In this document: positions 15,946 to 24,472 of the stretch, piece by piece
Numbering within the stretch: the first letter of the stretch is position 1
Layout of the letters: every line of letters starts with the position of its first letter
Assembly (NCBI RefSeq): GCF_003965815.1
Contig: NZ_RXOE01000001.1
Coordinates: 1,586,651 to 1,650,650 of the forward strand
DNA from: Variovorax gossypii
GTDB taxonomy: Bacteria > Pseudomonadota > Gammaproteobacteria > Burkholderiales > Burkholderiaceae_C
Reading direction: 5' to 3'
Length of the DNA: 64,000 nt
Notes under the pieces: generated by a model
What the model saw: the letters and a program-made list of their open reading frames with translations, nothing else
What the model was told of the DNA's origin: nothing
Database searches by the model: none
Program-made: the position numbers and the translations under genes

Positions 15946-18300
15946 TTGAAAGCCACTCAAAAAACCAGATCCGGCTTGCTGTACCCCACGCTGACCGTGC
16001 TCACCGCTTCGCTGCTCGCGGCATGCGGAGGCGGCGGCGATTCAGCGCCTGTCGCGTTCCTCCCGCCGCCCGCCAGCCAGCCTTCGGGCTCGGGCAGCAC
16101 CACCGTCAGCGGCGTGCTCACCGCCAGCGCATTCAAGCCCGGCAGCAGCACAGACCCGGTGATCGCGGCCGGCTACTACGCGGGCGCCACCGTCTGCGTG
16201 GACAGCAACGGCAACGGCCATTGCGACAGCGGCGAGCCGGCAGCCGTGACGGATGCCGGCGGCAAGTTCAGCCTCTCGCTGTCGGGCCCCTCGGCGCTCA
16301 TCGCCGACATCGGCACCGGCGCGAAGAACACCGCCACCGGCACCAGCGTGCCCACGCGCGAAGTGCTGCGCGTGACGCTCGACCAGGTGAAGGAGCAAGG
16401 CACGTCGGTGGTGGTGAGCCCGCTGTCGTCGGAAGTGGCCCGCCTGATCGAGGCCAACGGCACGAGCTACGCGACCGAGAAGCAGAACCTGGCCACGCGC
16501 CTGGGCGTGCCGGCTAGCGCCGTGCTCGCCGACGTCAACGCCGCGGCGGCCGGCGTGCAGACCGCCCTGCTCGCGGAATCGAACGCGCTCAACAACCGCT
16601 TCGCCTTCGCCACCACCAAGTTCGACCGCGGCGACCTGTACCCCGACGCGCTCGCCAACCCCGGCGGCGACCCGCGCCTGAGCGGCATGGCCGGCGTGAC
16701 CGCGGCCACCGCCAACGTGGCCGACAACCGCAAGAAGATCACCTTCCTGCAGTCGCAGCAGGCCGCCTTCAACGTGGAAGGCGTTCCGCGCTACGACAAC
16801 ATCTTCATCGTGATGCTGGAGAACAAGGCCACGATGTCGATCCTGAACTCGGCCTACGCGCCCAAGATCAACGGCTACCTGAAGGCCGGCAACCAGCTCG
16901 CGAGCTACTACGCCACCGGCAATCCGAGCGAGCCGAACTACACGGCGCTGGGCGGCGGGGACGACTGGGGCATCACCGACGACAGCCAGTGGAACTGCGA
17001 CGCCACCGGCGCCAACGCGGTGCAGGATCTGCCCGTGCCCGACAACACGCAGCCCGGCCTTGCCAAGTCGCCGTTCGCGGCCACCTGCACGCAGGGCGCG
17101 GCGGTCAACCACAACATCGTGGGCAGGCCGAACCTGTTCAACGCGATCACCAGCGCGGGCCTGACCTGGCGCACCTACAGCGAGTCGATGAACCCGGGCC
17201 AGGACTTCCGCACCGACAGCGTGGCCGACACAGCCGTCACCGCGAAGGACAACGTGTACGCGCCGGGCACGCTCGGCGGCAATGCCGCGACCATCGGCGA
17301 CCCCAACCTCGTGCTGCCGCTGCCGGCGGGCCTGTACAAGACCAAGCACCACCCCGGCATGGCCTACCAGAACGTGCGCAGCGCGCCCGAATGGAAGTAC
17401 AGCAACCGCACCATGGGCGGCGGCCAATGGGACGCGGTGCTGAAGAACAGCACCGACTACGCCATCCCCGCGAACTACGACTACGACCAGCTCGGCACCG
17501 ACCTGGCCAGCGGCAACGTCGGCAACCTGAACTTCCTGGTGCCCGACCAGTGCGACGACATGCACGGCATCAGCGTGAAGGGTACGAGTGGCGGTGTCGC
17601 CGGCACCGCGAGCGACTGCAGCAGCGTGGCGAACAACGTGTCGGCCACGGCCGTCTCGCCGATCATCACGCGCGGCGACAACTACGTGGACTTCACCGTC
17701 AAGCGCATCCAGGCCTCGCCGCTGTGGAAGAACACGCAGAAGCGCGTGGCCATCGTGCTGATGTTCGACGAAGGCAGTGCCACCAGCGGCTTGAACTCCT
17801 GCTGTGGCTGGGTCCCGTCGAACGTCGGCAGCGCCAATCCGCTCAAGCAGAACGCCGACGGCAGCTGGTCGATCGATACCAGCATCAACCACTACGGCGG
17901 CAGCGGCACCGGCAACGGCGGCAACCATGGCCACGGCGAGAGCATCTTCGGCATCCTGACGAACCAGCCCGACGCACCCAAGGGCGTGTCCGACAGCGAC
18001 GCCTACAGCCACTTCTCGTTCGTGCGCACGCTGCAGGACATGTTCCAGCTGGCTGACCCGGCCATCGACGGCTCTTACATGAACCGCTCGAAGTACACCG
18101 AGGCCTTCATCGCGCAGAACATCCTGAACCTGCCGGAATACACGGGCAGCGCCGACACGCACTTCGACAGCGTGCGCCCGATCAACCATGCCTTCGTGAT
18201 CCCGGCAGGCTACACGCAGAAGCAGTCGGGTGACGTGTCGACGACCGCGCAGGTCGGCCCCGATGCAAACCAGTTCAACGTCTGGTCGCTGAAGCAATGA
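15946..18300 (+). CDS. Phosphoesterase-family lipoprotein
   Basis: A 784-residue lipoprotein with lipobox LAAC and a TTG start preceded by AGAAGA. The N-terminal domain resembles that of the divergent acid phosphatase: DSNGNGHCDSGE, then SPLSSEVARLIEANG and LATRLGVPASAVL. The phosphoesterase domain begins at YDNIFIVMLENKA and includes NYTALGGGDDWG, NLNFLVPDQCDDMHG, VAIVLMFDEG and a Gly/His-rich NGGNHGHGES segment that may bind metal. The arrangement fits a phosphoesterase/phospholipase C superfamily enzyme, but substrate is unknown. The ATGA at its end couples it to the first di-haem peroxidase gene, and it heads a run of five plus-strand genes with short gaps. Confidence 0.85.
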   Translation: MKATQKTRSGLLYPTLTVLTASLLAACGGGGDSAPVAFLPPPASQPSGSGSTTVSGVLTASAFKPGSSTDPVIAAGYYAGATVCVDSNGNGHCDSGEPAAVTDAGGKFSLSLSGPSALIADIGTGAKNTATGTSVPTREVLRVTLDQVKEQGTSVVVSPLSSEVARLIEANGTSYATEKQNLATRLGVPASAVLADVNAAAAGVQTALLAESNALNNRFAFATTKFDRGDLYPDALANPGGDPRLSGMAGVTAATANVADNRKKITFLQSQQAAFNVEGVPRYDNIFIVMLENKATMSILNSAYAPKINGYLKAGNQLASYYATGNPSEPNYTALGGGDDWGITDDSQWNCDATGANAVQDLPVPDNTQPGLAKSPFAATCTQGAAVNHNIVGRPNLFNAITSAGLTWRTYSESMNPGQDFRTDSVADTAVTAKDNVYAPGTLGGNAATIGDPNLVLPLPAGLYKTKHHPGMAYQNVRSAPEWKYSNRTMGGGQWDAVLKNSTDYAIPANYDYDQLGTDLASGNVGNLNFLVPDQCDDMHGISVKGTSGGVAGTASDCSSVANNVSATAVSPIITRGDNYVDFTVKRIQASPLWKNTQKRVAIVLMFDEGSATSGLNSCCGWVPSNVGSANPLKQNADGSWSIDTSINHYGGSGTGNGGNHGHGESIFGILTNQPDAPKGVSDSDAYSHFSFVRTLQDMFQLADPAIDGSYMNRSKYTEAFIAQNILNLPEYTGSADTHFDSVRPINHAFVIPAGYTQKQSGDVSTTAQVGPDANQFNVWSLKQ

Positions 18301-19739
18301 GCGAGCACCGTTCGGGCCCGAAAGGGCCGGCGGTGACGCGTGCGGGCTGGCTCGGCCTGGCGACGCTGGCCGTGGCCGGTGTCGCGGGCGGGGTGCTCAT
18401 GTCGTGCGGCGGCGGTGGCGGAGGCGGCTCGGCTGCTGTCGCCCTGCCGCCGGCAGCCGCGCCCGCGGCGCCGGCAAGCTCGCCGGCGGCACCCAATGCC
18501 GCCGGCAGCACGCTGAGCCTCGCGGCGCAGGTGGGCCAGAAGATGTTCTTCGACAAGAACCTTTCCGGCTCGGGCGCGATGTCGTGCGCAAGCTGCCACG
18601 ACCCAGCCCATGCCTACGCGCCAGCCAACGACCTGTCGGTGCAGCTCGGCGGCGTGCACATGGACCAGGCCGGCCTGCGCGCGGTGCCTTCGCTGCGCTA
18701 CAAGGACATCACGCCGGCCTATGCCGACCTGCTGGACAACCCCGACGGCATCAGCGTGCCGGGCCCTGGCGGCGGCTTCACCTGGGACGGCCGCGCCGAC
18801 ACGCTGGCCGCGCAGGCCCGCATTCCGCTGCTCGACCCGATCGAGATGGCCAACGCGAGCAGCGCCGACGTGGTGAACAAGCTCAAGGCGGCCGACTACG
18901 CGCCGCTCATCGCCAAGGCCTTCGGCGAGAAGGTGTTCGACGACAGCGACGCAGCGTTCGCCAAGGCGCTGCAGGCCCTGCAGGCCTATCAGCTGGAAGA
19001 CAGCAGCTTCCATCCGTACAGCAGCAAGTTCGACCTCTACGCGGCCAACAAGATCGGCGGCAACCTCACGCCGGCGGAAACGCGCGGGCTGAAGGTGTTC
19101 ACCAACCCGGCCACCGGCAACTGCGCCTCGTGCCACTACCAGGGCGCGGGGCTCAACGGCAGCTCGGCGCTGTTCACCGATTTCTCGTACGAGGCGATCA
19201 GCGTGCCGCGCAACGCGGGCATACCGGCCAACAACGACCTGAAGTACTTCGACATGGGCGTGTGCGGCCCGCTGCGCACCGACCACGCACCGGCCGCGCC
19301 CAATGCCGCGAACAGCTTCTGCGGTATGTTCAAGGCACCGACCATGCGCAACGTGGCGACGCGGCAGGCCTTCTTCCACAACGGCGTGATGCATTCGCTG
19401 GAACAGGTCATCCGCTTCTACAACACGCGCGACACGCAGCCCGAGCTGTGGTACCCCACCGTCGGCGGAACGCCCAAGGCGAAGAACGACCCGGACTTTC
19501 CGACCTATGGCCTGGTCACCACGCAGTACACGGGCGGCAAGGTGCAGAAGTACGACGATCTGCCGCCGGCCTACGCGCCGAACATCGACACGCAACTGCC
19601 GATGGACGGCCGCGCCGCCGGCACCGCGCCGCCCATGTCCGAGCAGGACATCGCGGACCTGATCTGCTTCCTGAACACCCTCAGCGACGCGGACACGAAG
19701 CCCGCAGCGCCCGTCAAGCCTGGGGCCTGCGTCAATTGA
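18297..19739 (+). CDS. Di-haem cytochrome c peroxidase / MauG family lipoprotein (first copy)
   Basis: A 480-residue exported protein with a lipobox-like LMSC ending at Cys37 and a Gly-rich linker. It carries two c-type haem sites: CASCH at 97-101 in the N-terminal domain and CASCH at 276-280 in the C-terminal domain, the layout of bacterial di-haem peroxidases and MauG. Other family features are WDGRADTLAAQA, PLLDPIEMAN and the FFHNGVMHSLEQVIRFYNTRD segment. Such enzymes reduce peroxide or perform long-range oxidation of protein partners. Its start overlaps the phosphoesterase stop (ATGA). A second homologue sits three genes downstream. Confidence 0.9.
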   Translation: MSEHRSGPKGPAVTRAGWLGLATLAVAGVAGGVLMSCGGGGGGGSAAVALPPAAAPAAPASSPAAPNAAGSTLSLAAQVGQKMFFDKNLSGSGAMSCASCHDPAHAYAPANDLSVQLGGVHMDQAGLRAVPSLRYKDITPAYADLLDNPDGISVPGPGGGFTWDGRADTLAAQARIPLLDPIEMANASSADVVNKLKAADYAPLIAKAFGEKVFDDSDAAFAKALQALQAYQLEDSSFHPYSSKFDLYAANKIGGNLTPAETRGLKVFTNPATGNCASCHYQGAGLNGSSALFTDFSYEAISVPRNAGIPANNDLKYFDMGVCGPLRTDHAPAAPNAANSFCGMFKAPTMRNVATRQAFFHNGVMHSLEQVIRFYNTRDTQPELWYPTVGGTPKAKNDPDFPTYGLVTTQYTGGKVQKYDDLPPAYAPNIDTQLPMDGRAAGTAPPMSEQDIADLICFLNTLSDADTKPAAPVKPGACVN

Positions 19740-19752
19740 TTCACCTGCATTC

Positions 19753-20373
19753 ATGAACAACAAGATTCTTCCGGCCGCCCTGGGCGCCGCCCTCCTCTCC
19801 TCGCTCGCGCTGCTCTCGAGCTGCGGCCCGCAGCAGCCCGAGGCCAACCTGCAGAACCTCACGGCGGCAATGAACGCCTACCTCGCGAAGAAGGGAGACC
19901 TGTGCCTGGGCAAGACCCGGTGGCCCATCGACGTGCCGCAGCGCGAGGCCGGCACGCGCGCGCGCAATGCGCTGCAGATGCCCGTGCTGGAGCGGCTGGG
20001 GCTGGTGAGCGCCTCGAAGGCGAAGGTCGAGGACGAGAAAGACAAGGAGGCCGGCGAGATCGAGGTCACCCGCTATGCGCTGACCGGTGAAGGAAAGAAG
20101 TACTTCCTCGAGCGCGAGCCGCAGGGCGACTTCTGCGCTGCCCACCTGACGCTCGACAAGATCGTCGGCTGGGAAACCCGCAAGGACGCGAAGGAGCCGT
20201 CCGAGGTGGTGGTGACCTACACGTACAGGATCGACGCCGCCCCCTGGACGGGCGACACCGAGGTGCAGAAGGTGTTCCCGATGGTCGACCGCGTGGTGCG
20301 CGGCGCCGGCACGATGCAGCTGAAGCAGAACTTCAGGCGCACCGACACCGGCTGGGTTCCGGCGGAGGTCTGA
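19753..20373 (+). CDS. Unknown lipoprotein
   Basis: A 206-residue protein with a clean lipoprotein signal peptide (lipobox LSSC, mature Cys24). The mature part has no known motif; it contains LQNLTAAMNAYLAKKGDLCLG, a second Cys at GDFCAAH, and a mixed strand/helix C-terminal half with VVTYTYRI. The two Cys residues in the mature chain could form a disulphide. It sits 13 bases after the first di-haem peroxidase and 8 bases before the oxygenase gene, so it belongs to the same transcript. It could be a substrate or electron-transfer partner of the peroxidases, which is inference from position only. Confidence 0.7.
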   Translation: MNNKILPAALGAALLSSLALLSSCGPQQPEANLQNLTAAMNAYLAKKGDLCLGKTRWPIDVPQREAGTRARNALQMPVLERLGLVSASKAKVEDEKDKEAGEIEVTRYALTGEGKKYFLEREPQGDFCAAHLTLDKIVGWETRKDAKEPSEVVVTYTYRIDAAPWTGDTEVQKVFPMVDRVVRGAGTMQLKQNFRRTDTGWVPAEV

Positions 20374-20381
20374 GCCCGCCG

Positions 20382-21284
20382 ATGACGGACACGATGCTGC
20401 ATTTCCAGCCCGCGCTGGGCGACTGGATACTCCACAACCTGCGCCAGGGCTGCACGGCCGCCGACGTGGCCGAGGCCATGCGCGCGCAGGCCATGCCGGC
20501 CGACGCGGCGAAGGCCATCGTCGATGCCTTCGTCTTCGCGCTGCGCACGGGGAGCCCGCTGCCCGTCGATTCGGTGAAGGTGGAGCCCGCCTTCCGCCAC
20601 GAAGCGCCGAGGCTGGCGGCGGGCACGGCGATCCGCACCTCCGACAGGCTCGTGCGCGTGGCCGCGCGCGCCACCCAGCCGGCACTGGCGGTGCTGAACG
20701 ACGTGTTCAGCGCGCAGGAATACAAGGAACTGATTGCGCTGGCAAGGCCGCGCCTTGCGCCGTCGACGACGGTCGACCCGCTGACGGGACGCGACCTTGC
20801 GGGCGACAGGCGCAGCAGCCAGGGCATGTTCTTCCGGCTGCGCGAGAACCCGTTCATCGCGCGGCTCGATCAGCGGGTGTCGGAGCTCATGAACCTGCCG
20901 GTGGAGAACGGCGAGGGCCTGCAGGTGCTGCACTACCCGGCGGGCGCGCAGAGCATGCCGCACTTCGACTTCCTGGTACCGTCGAACGAGTCCAACAAGG
21001 CGTCGCTGGCGCGCAGCGGGCAGCGCGTGAGCACGCTCGTGTGCTACCTCAACGAGGTGGAGGAAGGCGGCGAGACGGTGTTTCCGGAGACCGGCTGGTC
21101 GGTATCGCCGCAGCCCGGCAGCGCCGTGTACTTCGAGTACTGCAACAGCCTCGGGCAGGTGGACCACGCCTCGCTGCACGCCGGAGCGCCGGTGCTGCGC
21201 GGCGAGAAATGGGTTGCGACCAAGTGGATGCGGCAGCGGCGCTTCGTCGCGGCGGGAGAGGCCGCCGCCCTGTCACACGGCTGA
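20382..21284 (+). CDS. 2-oxoglutarate/Fe(II) oxygenase, prolyl 4-hydroxylase-like
   Basis: A 300-residue soluble protein with the double-stranded beta-helix oxygenase fold in its C-terminal two thirds. The Fe ligands are the His and Asp of MPHFDF near residue 190 and the His of DHASLH near 265, with a basic 2-oxoglutarate anchor in LRGEKWVATKW. The pattern LVCYLNEVEEGGETVFP and GSAVYFEYCN is typical of P4Hc-domain proteins, which hydroxylate proline or other residues in proteins. There is no signal peptide, so it acts in the cytoplasm although its operon neighbours are exported. The first 100 residues form a helical domain seen in other bacterial homologues. Confidence 0.85.
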   Translation: MTDTMLHFQPALGDWILHNLRQGCTAADVAEAMRAQAMPADAAKAIVDAFVFALRTGSPLPVDSVKVEPAFRHEAPRLAAGTAIRTSDRLVRVAARATQPALAVLNDVFSAQEYKELIALARPRLAPSTTVDPLTGRDLAGDRRSSQGMFFRLRENPFIARLDQRVSELMNLPVENGEGLQVLHYPAGAQSMPHFDFLVPSNESNKASLARSGQRVSTLVCYLNEVEEGGETVFPETGWSVSPQPGSAVYFEYCNSLGQVDHASLHAGAPVLRGEKWVATKWMRQRRFVAAGEAAALSHG

Positions 21285-21347
21285 CTTATTGGCGGCCGAT
21301 TCTTCCCGGCTTCCTTGCGGCCCTGCCCGCCTTCCTCCCAGCTTCAC

Positions 21348-22718
21348 GTGCCCGCGATTCCCCTTTTTCACCGCCGCCCGGCCCTGCTGGCCGTGGTCAC
21401 GCTGCTTTGCGGATTGCTGTCGGCGTGCGGCCGCGACGAGTCGCTGTCGTCACCGACGCCTGCACCGGCGCCACAAGCGGCCCCCAAGCCTGCCGCGGCG
21501 CAGCCCGCCTACGTCGGCGCCACCTACGCGCCCGTGCCAGGCCGCCCCCAGCCCAGCGCCGCGCAGCTCACCGAGATCGGCCGGCGCATCTTCTTCGACG
21601 GCAGCCTCTCGGCCTCGGGCAAGGCGTCGTGCGCGAGCTGCCACGATCCGCAGCACGCATGGGGGCCGCCGAACGCACTGTCGGTGCAACTCGGCGGCGC
21701 CGACGGCAGGCAGGAAGGCCCGCGCGCCGCGCCCTCGCTGCGCTACCTTGAAACGCTCACCGCCTTCTCCGAGCACCACCACGACAACGACGGCGACGAC
21801 AGCATCGACGCAGGCCCCACCGGCGGCCACATGTGGGACGGCCGCGCCGGCTCCGCGCACGAGCAGGCGGGCATGCCGCTGCTCTCGCCCGCCGAGATGG
21901 GCAACTCGTCGATGGCGGAGGTGGCGGCCAAGCTCGAGCGCGCGACCTATGCGGACGACCTGCGCAAGGCCTTCGGCAACGACGTGTTCGGCAGCCCCGA
22001 GGCCGCCTTCAAGGCAGCCGGCCTTGCGCTGGAGGTGTTCCAGCAATCGCCGAAGGACTTCTATCCGTTCACCAGCAAGTACGACGCGGTGCTGCGCGGA
22101 CAGGCGAAGCTCAGCGTGGCCGAGGCGCGCGGGCTGCGGCTCTTCAACGACGAGAGCAAGGGCAACTGCGCCTCGTGCCACATCAGCGAGCGCACGCAGG
22201 ACGGAGCATTCCCTCTCTTCACCGACTTCGGGCTGATCGCGCTCGGCGTGCCGCGCAACCGCAAGCTCAAGGCGAACGCCGACCCGGCATTCCACGATAT
22301 GGGCCTGTGCGGCCCCTACCGCACTGACATGAAGGACCACCCGGAGTACTGCGGACTGTTCCGCACGCCCACGCTGCGCAACGTGGCGGTGCGGCAGAGC
22401 TTTTTCCACAACGGCGTTTTCCATTCGCTGGAGGAAGCCATCCGCTTCTACGCGCAGCGCGACACCGCGCCGCAGCGCTGGTATGCGCGCTCGGCGAACG
22501 GCATCATGCAGCAGTACGACGACCTGCCACCGCAGTACCACGCCAACATCAACACCGATGCGCCCTTCGGGCAGAAGCGCGGCGGCAAGCCGGCACTGAC
22601 CGAGGCGGAGATCCGCGACGTAGCGGCCTTCCTGCGCACGCTGACGGACGCGGATCAGAAGAACGCGACGGCAGCGCCCACCGCACCCGCCACGCCGGTC
22701 GCGAAGCAGCGCGGCTAG
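21348..22718 (+). CDS. Di-haem cytochrome c peroxidase / MauG family lipoprotein (second copy)
   Basis: A 456-residue paralogue of the first peroxidase. The signal peptide ends in lipobox LSAC; two CASCH haem sites follow, the first before DPQHAWGPP and the second before ISERTQDG. It differs by an inserted HHHDNDGDDSID segment whose Asp spacing resembles a Ca-binding loop. Conserved partner motifs WDGRAGSAHEQA, PLLSPAEMGN and FFHNGVFHSLEEAIRFYAQRD match the first copy. I chose GTG 21348 because it gives a compact signal peptide; TTG 21315 is also in frame, and neither has a good ribosome binding site. Its 3' end overlaps the convergent MarR gene by four bases. Confidence 0.87.
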   Translation: MPAIPLFHRRPALLAVVTLLCGLLSACGRDESLSSPTPAPAPQAAPKPAAAQPAYVGATYAPVPGRPQPSAAQLTEIGRRIFFDGSLSASGKASCASCHDPQHAWGPPNALSVQLGGADGRQEGPRAAPSLRYLETLTAFSEHHHDNDGDDSIDAGPTGGHMWDGRAGSAHEQAGMPLLSPAEMGNSSMAEVAAKLERATYADDLRKAFGNDVFGSPEAAFKAAGLALEVFQQSPKDFYPFTSKYDAVLRGQAKLSVAEARGLRLFNDESKGNCASCHISERTQDGAFPLFTDFGLIALGVPRNRKLKANADPAFHDMGLCGPYRTDMKDHPEYCGLFRTPTLRNVAVRQSFFHNGVFHSLEEAIRFYAQRDTAPQRWYARSANGIMQQYDDLPPQYHANINTDAPFGQKRGGKPALTEAEIRDVAAFLRTLTDADQKNATAAPTAPATPVAKQRG

Positions 22719-23155
22719 CCGCCGCCCATCCGATCGACGTTCGCGCTGAGCCGCGCCAGCAGCGCGGTGAGCTGCTCGACTTCCTCGGGGGAAAAGCCGG
22801 CCAGCACTTCCTGCGCGTGCGAGTCCATCAGCGCCTTGGCCTTCGGCAGGCGCCGCGCGGCCAGCGGGGTCAGCGAGATCAGGCGGCTGCGCTTGTCGAC
22901 CGGATCTGGCACGCGCTCGACCAGCCCGTCGCGCTCCATGCGGGCCAGCAGCTGCGCCATGCTGGGCTGCTCCACCTGCGCGATGCGCGCGAGCTCGGCC
23001 TGCGACAGCGCCTTGCTCTTCTTGAGCGACACCAGCACCGGCAGCTGCCCCACCGCGAAGCCGAACTCGCGCAGGCCGCCGTCGGCGATGCGGGTGAAGC
23101 CGCGCGTCACGCGGCCGATGAGCTTCAGGGGATGGGAGGCTTCGTCGTCGGTCAT
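22715..23155 (-). CDS. MarR family transcriptional regulator
   Basis: A 146-residue regulator with the MarR winged helix: LSQAELARIAQVEQPSMAQLLARMERDGLV (recognition helix region), then the wing RVPDPVDKRSRLISLT. It is transcribed away from the TetX-like monooxygenase gene with 74 bases between the two starts. Those bases hold two copies of a short palindrome (listed separately). MarR proteins usually repress the divergent gene until a phenolic or similar ligand binds, so it most likely controls the monooxygenase and itself. Confidence 0.88.
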   Translation of the reverse strand: MTDDEASHPLKLIGRVTRGFTRIADGGLREFGFAVGQLPVLVSLKKSKALSQAELARIAQVEQPSMAQLLARMERDGLVERVPDPVDKRSRLISLTPLAARRLPKAKALMDSHAQEVLAGFSPEEVEQLTALLARLSANVDRMGGG

Positions 23156-23173
23156 GGACGGTATTCTATCTTC

Positions 23174-23207
23174 ATAGGCTCCTATGCTAATATGAATAGG
23201 AACCTAT
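23174..23207. promoter_or_regulatory. Two MarR operator palindromes between divergent genes
   Basis: ATAGGCTCCTAT (23174-23185) and ATAGGAACCTAT (23196-23207) share perfect ATAGG/CCTAT arms. Their centres are 22 bp apart, two turns of the helix, so two dimers would lie on the same DNA face. Their position between the MarR and monooxygenase starts fits repression of both promoters. Confidence 0.8.
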
Positions 23208-23229
23208 CCTTTCAGAGAAAACGATCCAC

Positions 23230-24378
23230 ATGCAGACGCATCCCCGAATTGCCATCATCGGCGCCGGCCCCGGCGGCCTCGCCCTGGCGCGGCTCCTTCA
23301 TCTTTCCGGCATCCATGCCACCGTGTTCGAGCGCGAGGAAAGCGCCCTCGCGCGGCCCCAGGGCGGCACGCTCGACCTGCACGAAGACTCCGGGCTGCTG
23401 GCCGTGCGGCGCGCCGGGCTGGAGAGCGAGTTCCTGCGCATCGCGCGCTACGACGACCAGGGCTCGCGGCTGCTCGACAAGTCGGGCCGCGTCCTGTTCG
23501 AGGAGCCCGACTCGTCCGCCGGCAATCGTCCCGAGGTCGACCGCACCGCGCTGCGCGACATGCTCCTGGCCTCGCTGCCGGCCGGCTGCGTGCAATGGGG
23601 CTGCGCGCTCGTCGACATGCGGCTGCAGGAAGGCGGGCAATGGAATCTCTCGTTCGCCAACGGCGGCGAGGCAGGCCCCTTCGACCTGGTCGTCGGCGCG
23701 GACGGCGCATGGTCGCGCGTGCGCCCGCTGCTGTCGCCCTACAAGCCGCAGTACAGCGGCCTGACCTTCATCGAATTCGGCATCGACGACGTCGACCGCA
23801 GCCACCCGGCCATCGCGCAGCTGGTCGGCCGGGGCAAGCTGGAGGCGCAGGGTGACGGCAAGGAAATCATCGCCCAGCGCAACGGCAACGCGCACATCCG
23901 CGGCTATGCCATCTTCCGCGTGCCGGCGGACTGGGCGTCGAAGCGCTTCGACTTCTCGTCGCCCACTGCGGTGCGCAGTGCGCTGATCGACGAGTTCTTG
24001 GGTTATGCCGACGCCATCACCGACCTCTTCCGCGCGAGCAACGACCAGTTCGTCGCGCGCCCGATCCACGCGCTGCCGGTCGGCCATTGCTGGGCGCCCC
24101 GGCGCGGGCTCACGCTGCTGGGCGACGCGGCGCACCTCATGTCGCCGTTCGGCGGCGAAGGCGTGAACGCGGCGATGCGCGACGCCGTCGAGCTCGCCGC
24201 CTCGCTGGCCCAGGAGAACGACTGGACCGCGGCCGTGACCCATTACGAAATGCAGATGTTCGAACGCGTCATCGAGGCGGCGGAAGGCTCGGCCGAAGCC
24301 GCCGCCGTGCAGATGTCGCACGTCGGCGAGGCCCTGACACTGGCGCACCTGCAGGAACACCGGGCCGGCGCGAGCTGA
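23230..24378 (+). CDS. FAD-dependent aromatic-ring-type monooxygenase, TetX-like
   Basis: A 382-residue group-A flavoprotein monooxygenase. It has the Rossmann FAD fingerprint GAGPGGLALARLL near 10-23, GGTLDLHEDSG (the TetX-family version of the FAD-contact segment), the DG motif GADGAWSRVR and the GD motif LLGDAAHLMSPFGGEGVNAAM. Such enzymes hydroxylate aromatic or polyketide substrates with NADPH and O2; family members include tetracycline-inactivating TetX, but substrate cannot be told from sequence. It is controlled by the divergent MarR gene, which suggests induction by its own substrate or a related toxic aromatic. Confidence 0.88.
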   Translation: MQTHPRIAIIGAGPGGLALARLLHLSGIHATVFEREESALARPQGGTLDLHEDSGLLAVRRAGLESEFLRIARYDDQGSRLLDKSGRVLFEEPDSSAGNRPEVDRTALRDMLLASLPAGCVQWGCALVDMRLQEGGQWNLSFANGGEAGPFDLVVGADGAWSRVRPLLSPYKPQYSGLTFIEFGIDDVDRSHPAIAQLVGRGKLEAQGDGKEIIAQRNGNAHIRGYAIFRVPADWASKRFDFSSPTAVRSALIDEFLGYADAITDLFRASNDQFVARPIHALPVGHCWAPRRGLTLLGDAAHLMSPFGGEGVNAAMRDAVELAASLAQENDWTAAVTHYEMQMFERVIEAAEGSAEAAAVQMSHVGEALTLAHLQEHRAGAS

Positions 24379-24423
24379 GCACCCGGCGCCGGGGCATCCG
24401 GCGTGTATCGATTTGACTTTATC

Positions 24424-24437
24424 TTAGATATATCTAA
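24424..24437. promoter_or_regulatory. Perfect 14-bp palindrome upstream of the PadR (yqjI-like) gene
   Basis: TTAGATATATCTAA is a perfect palindrome 36 bases before the ATG of the PadR-type gene, in a short AT-rich island. It likely overlaps the promoter and serves as the autoregulatory operator of the regulator. Confidence 0.7.
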
Positions 24438-24472
24438 AATAATTCCGATACACCTTAGAAAGGATGCCCCAC

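Noticed and set aside
16042..18297. Very long minus-strand frame opposite the second phosphoesterase
   Set aside because: Composition is Val/Arg/His-rich with no domain pattern, as expected of an antisense shadow in high-GC DNA; the plus strand encodes a clear lipoprotein enzyme.
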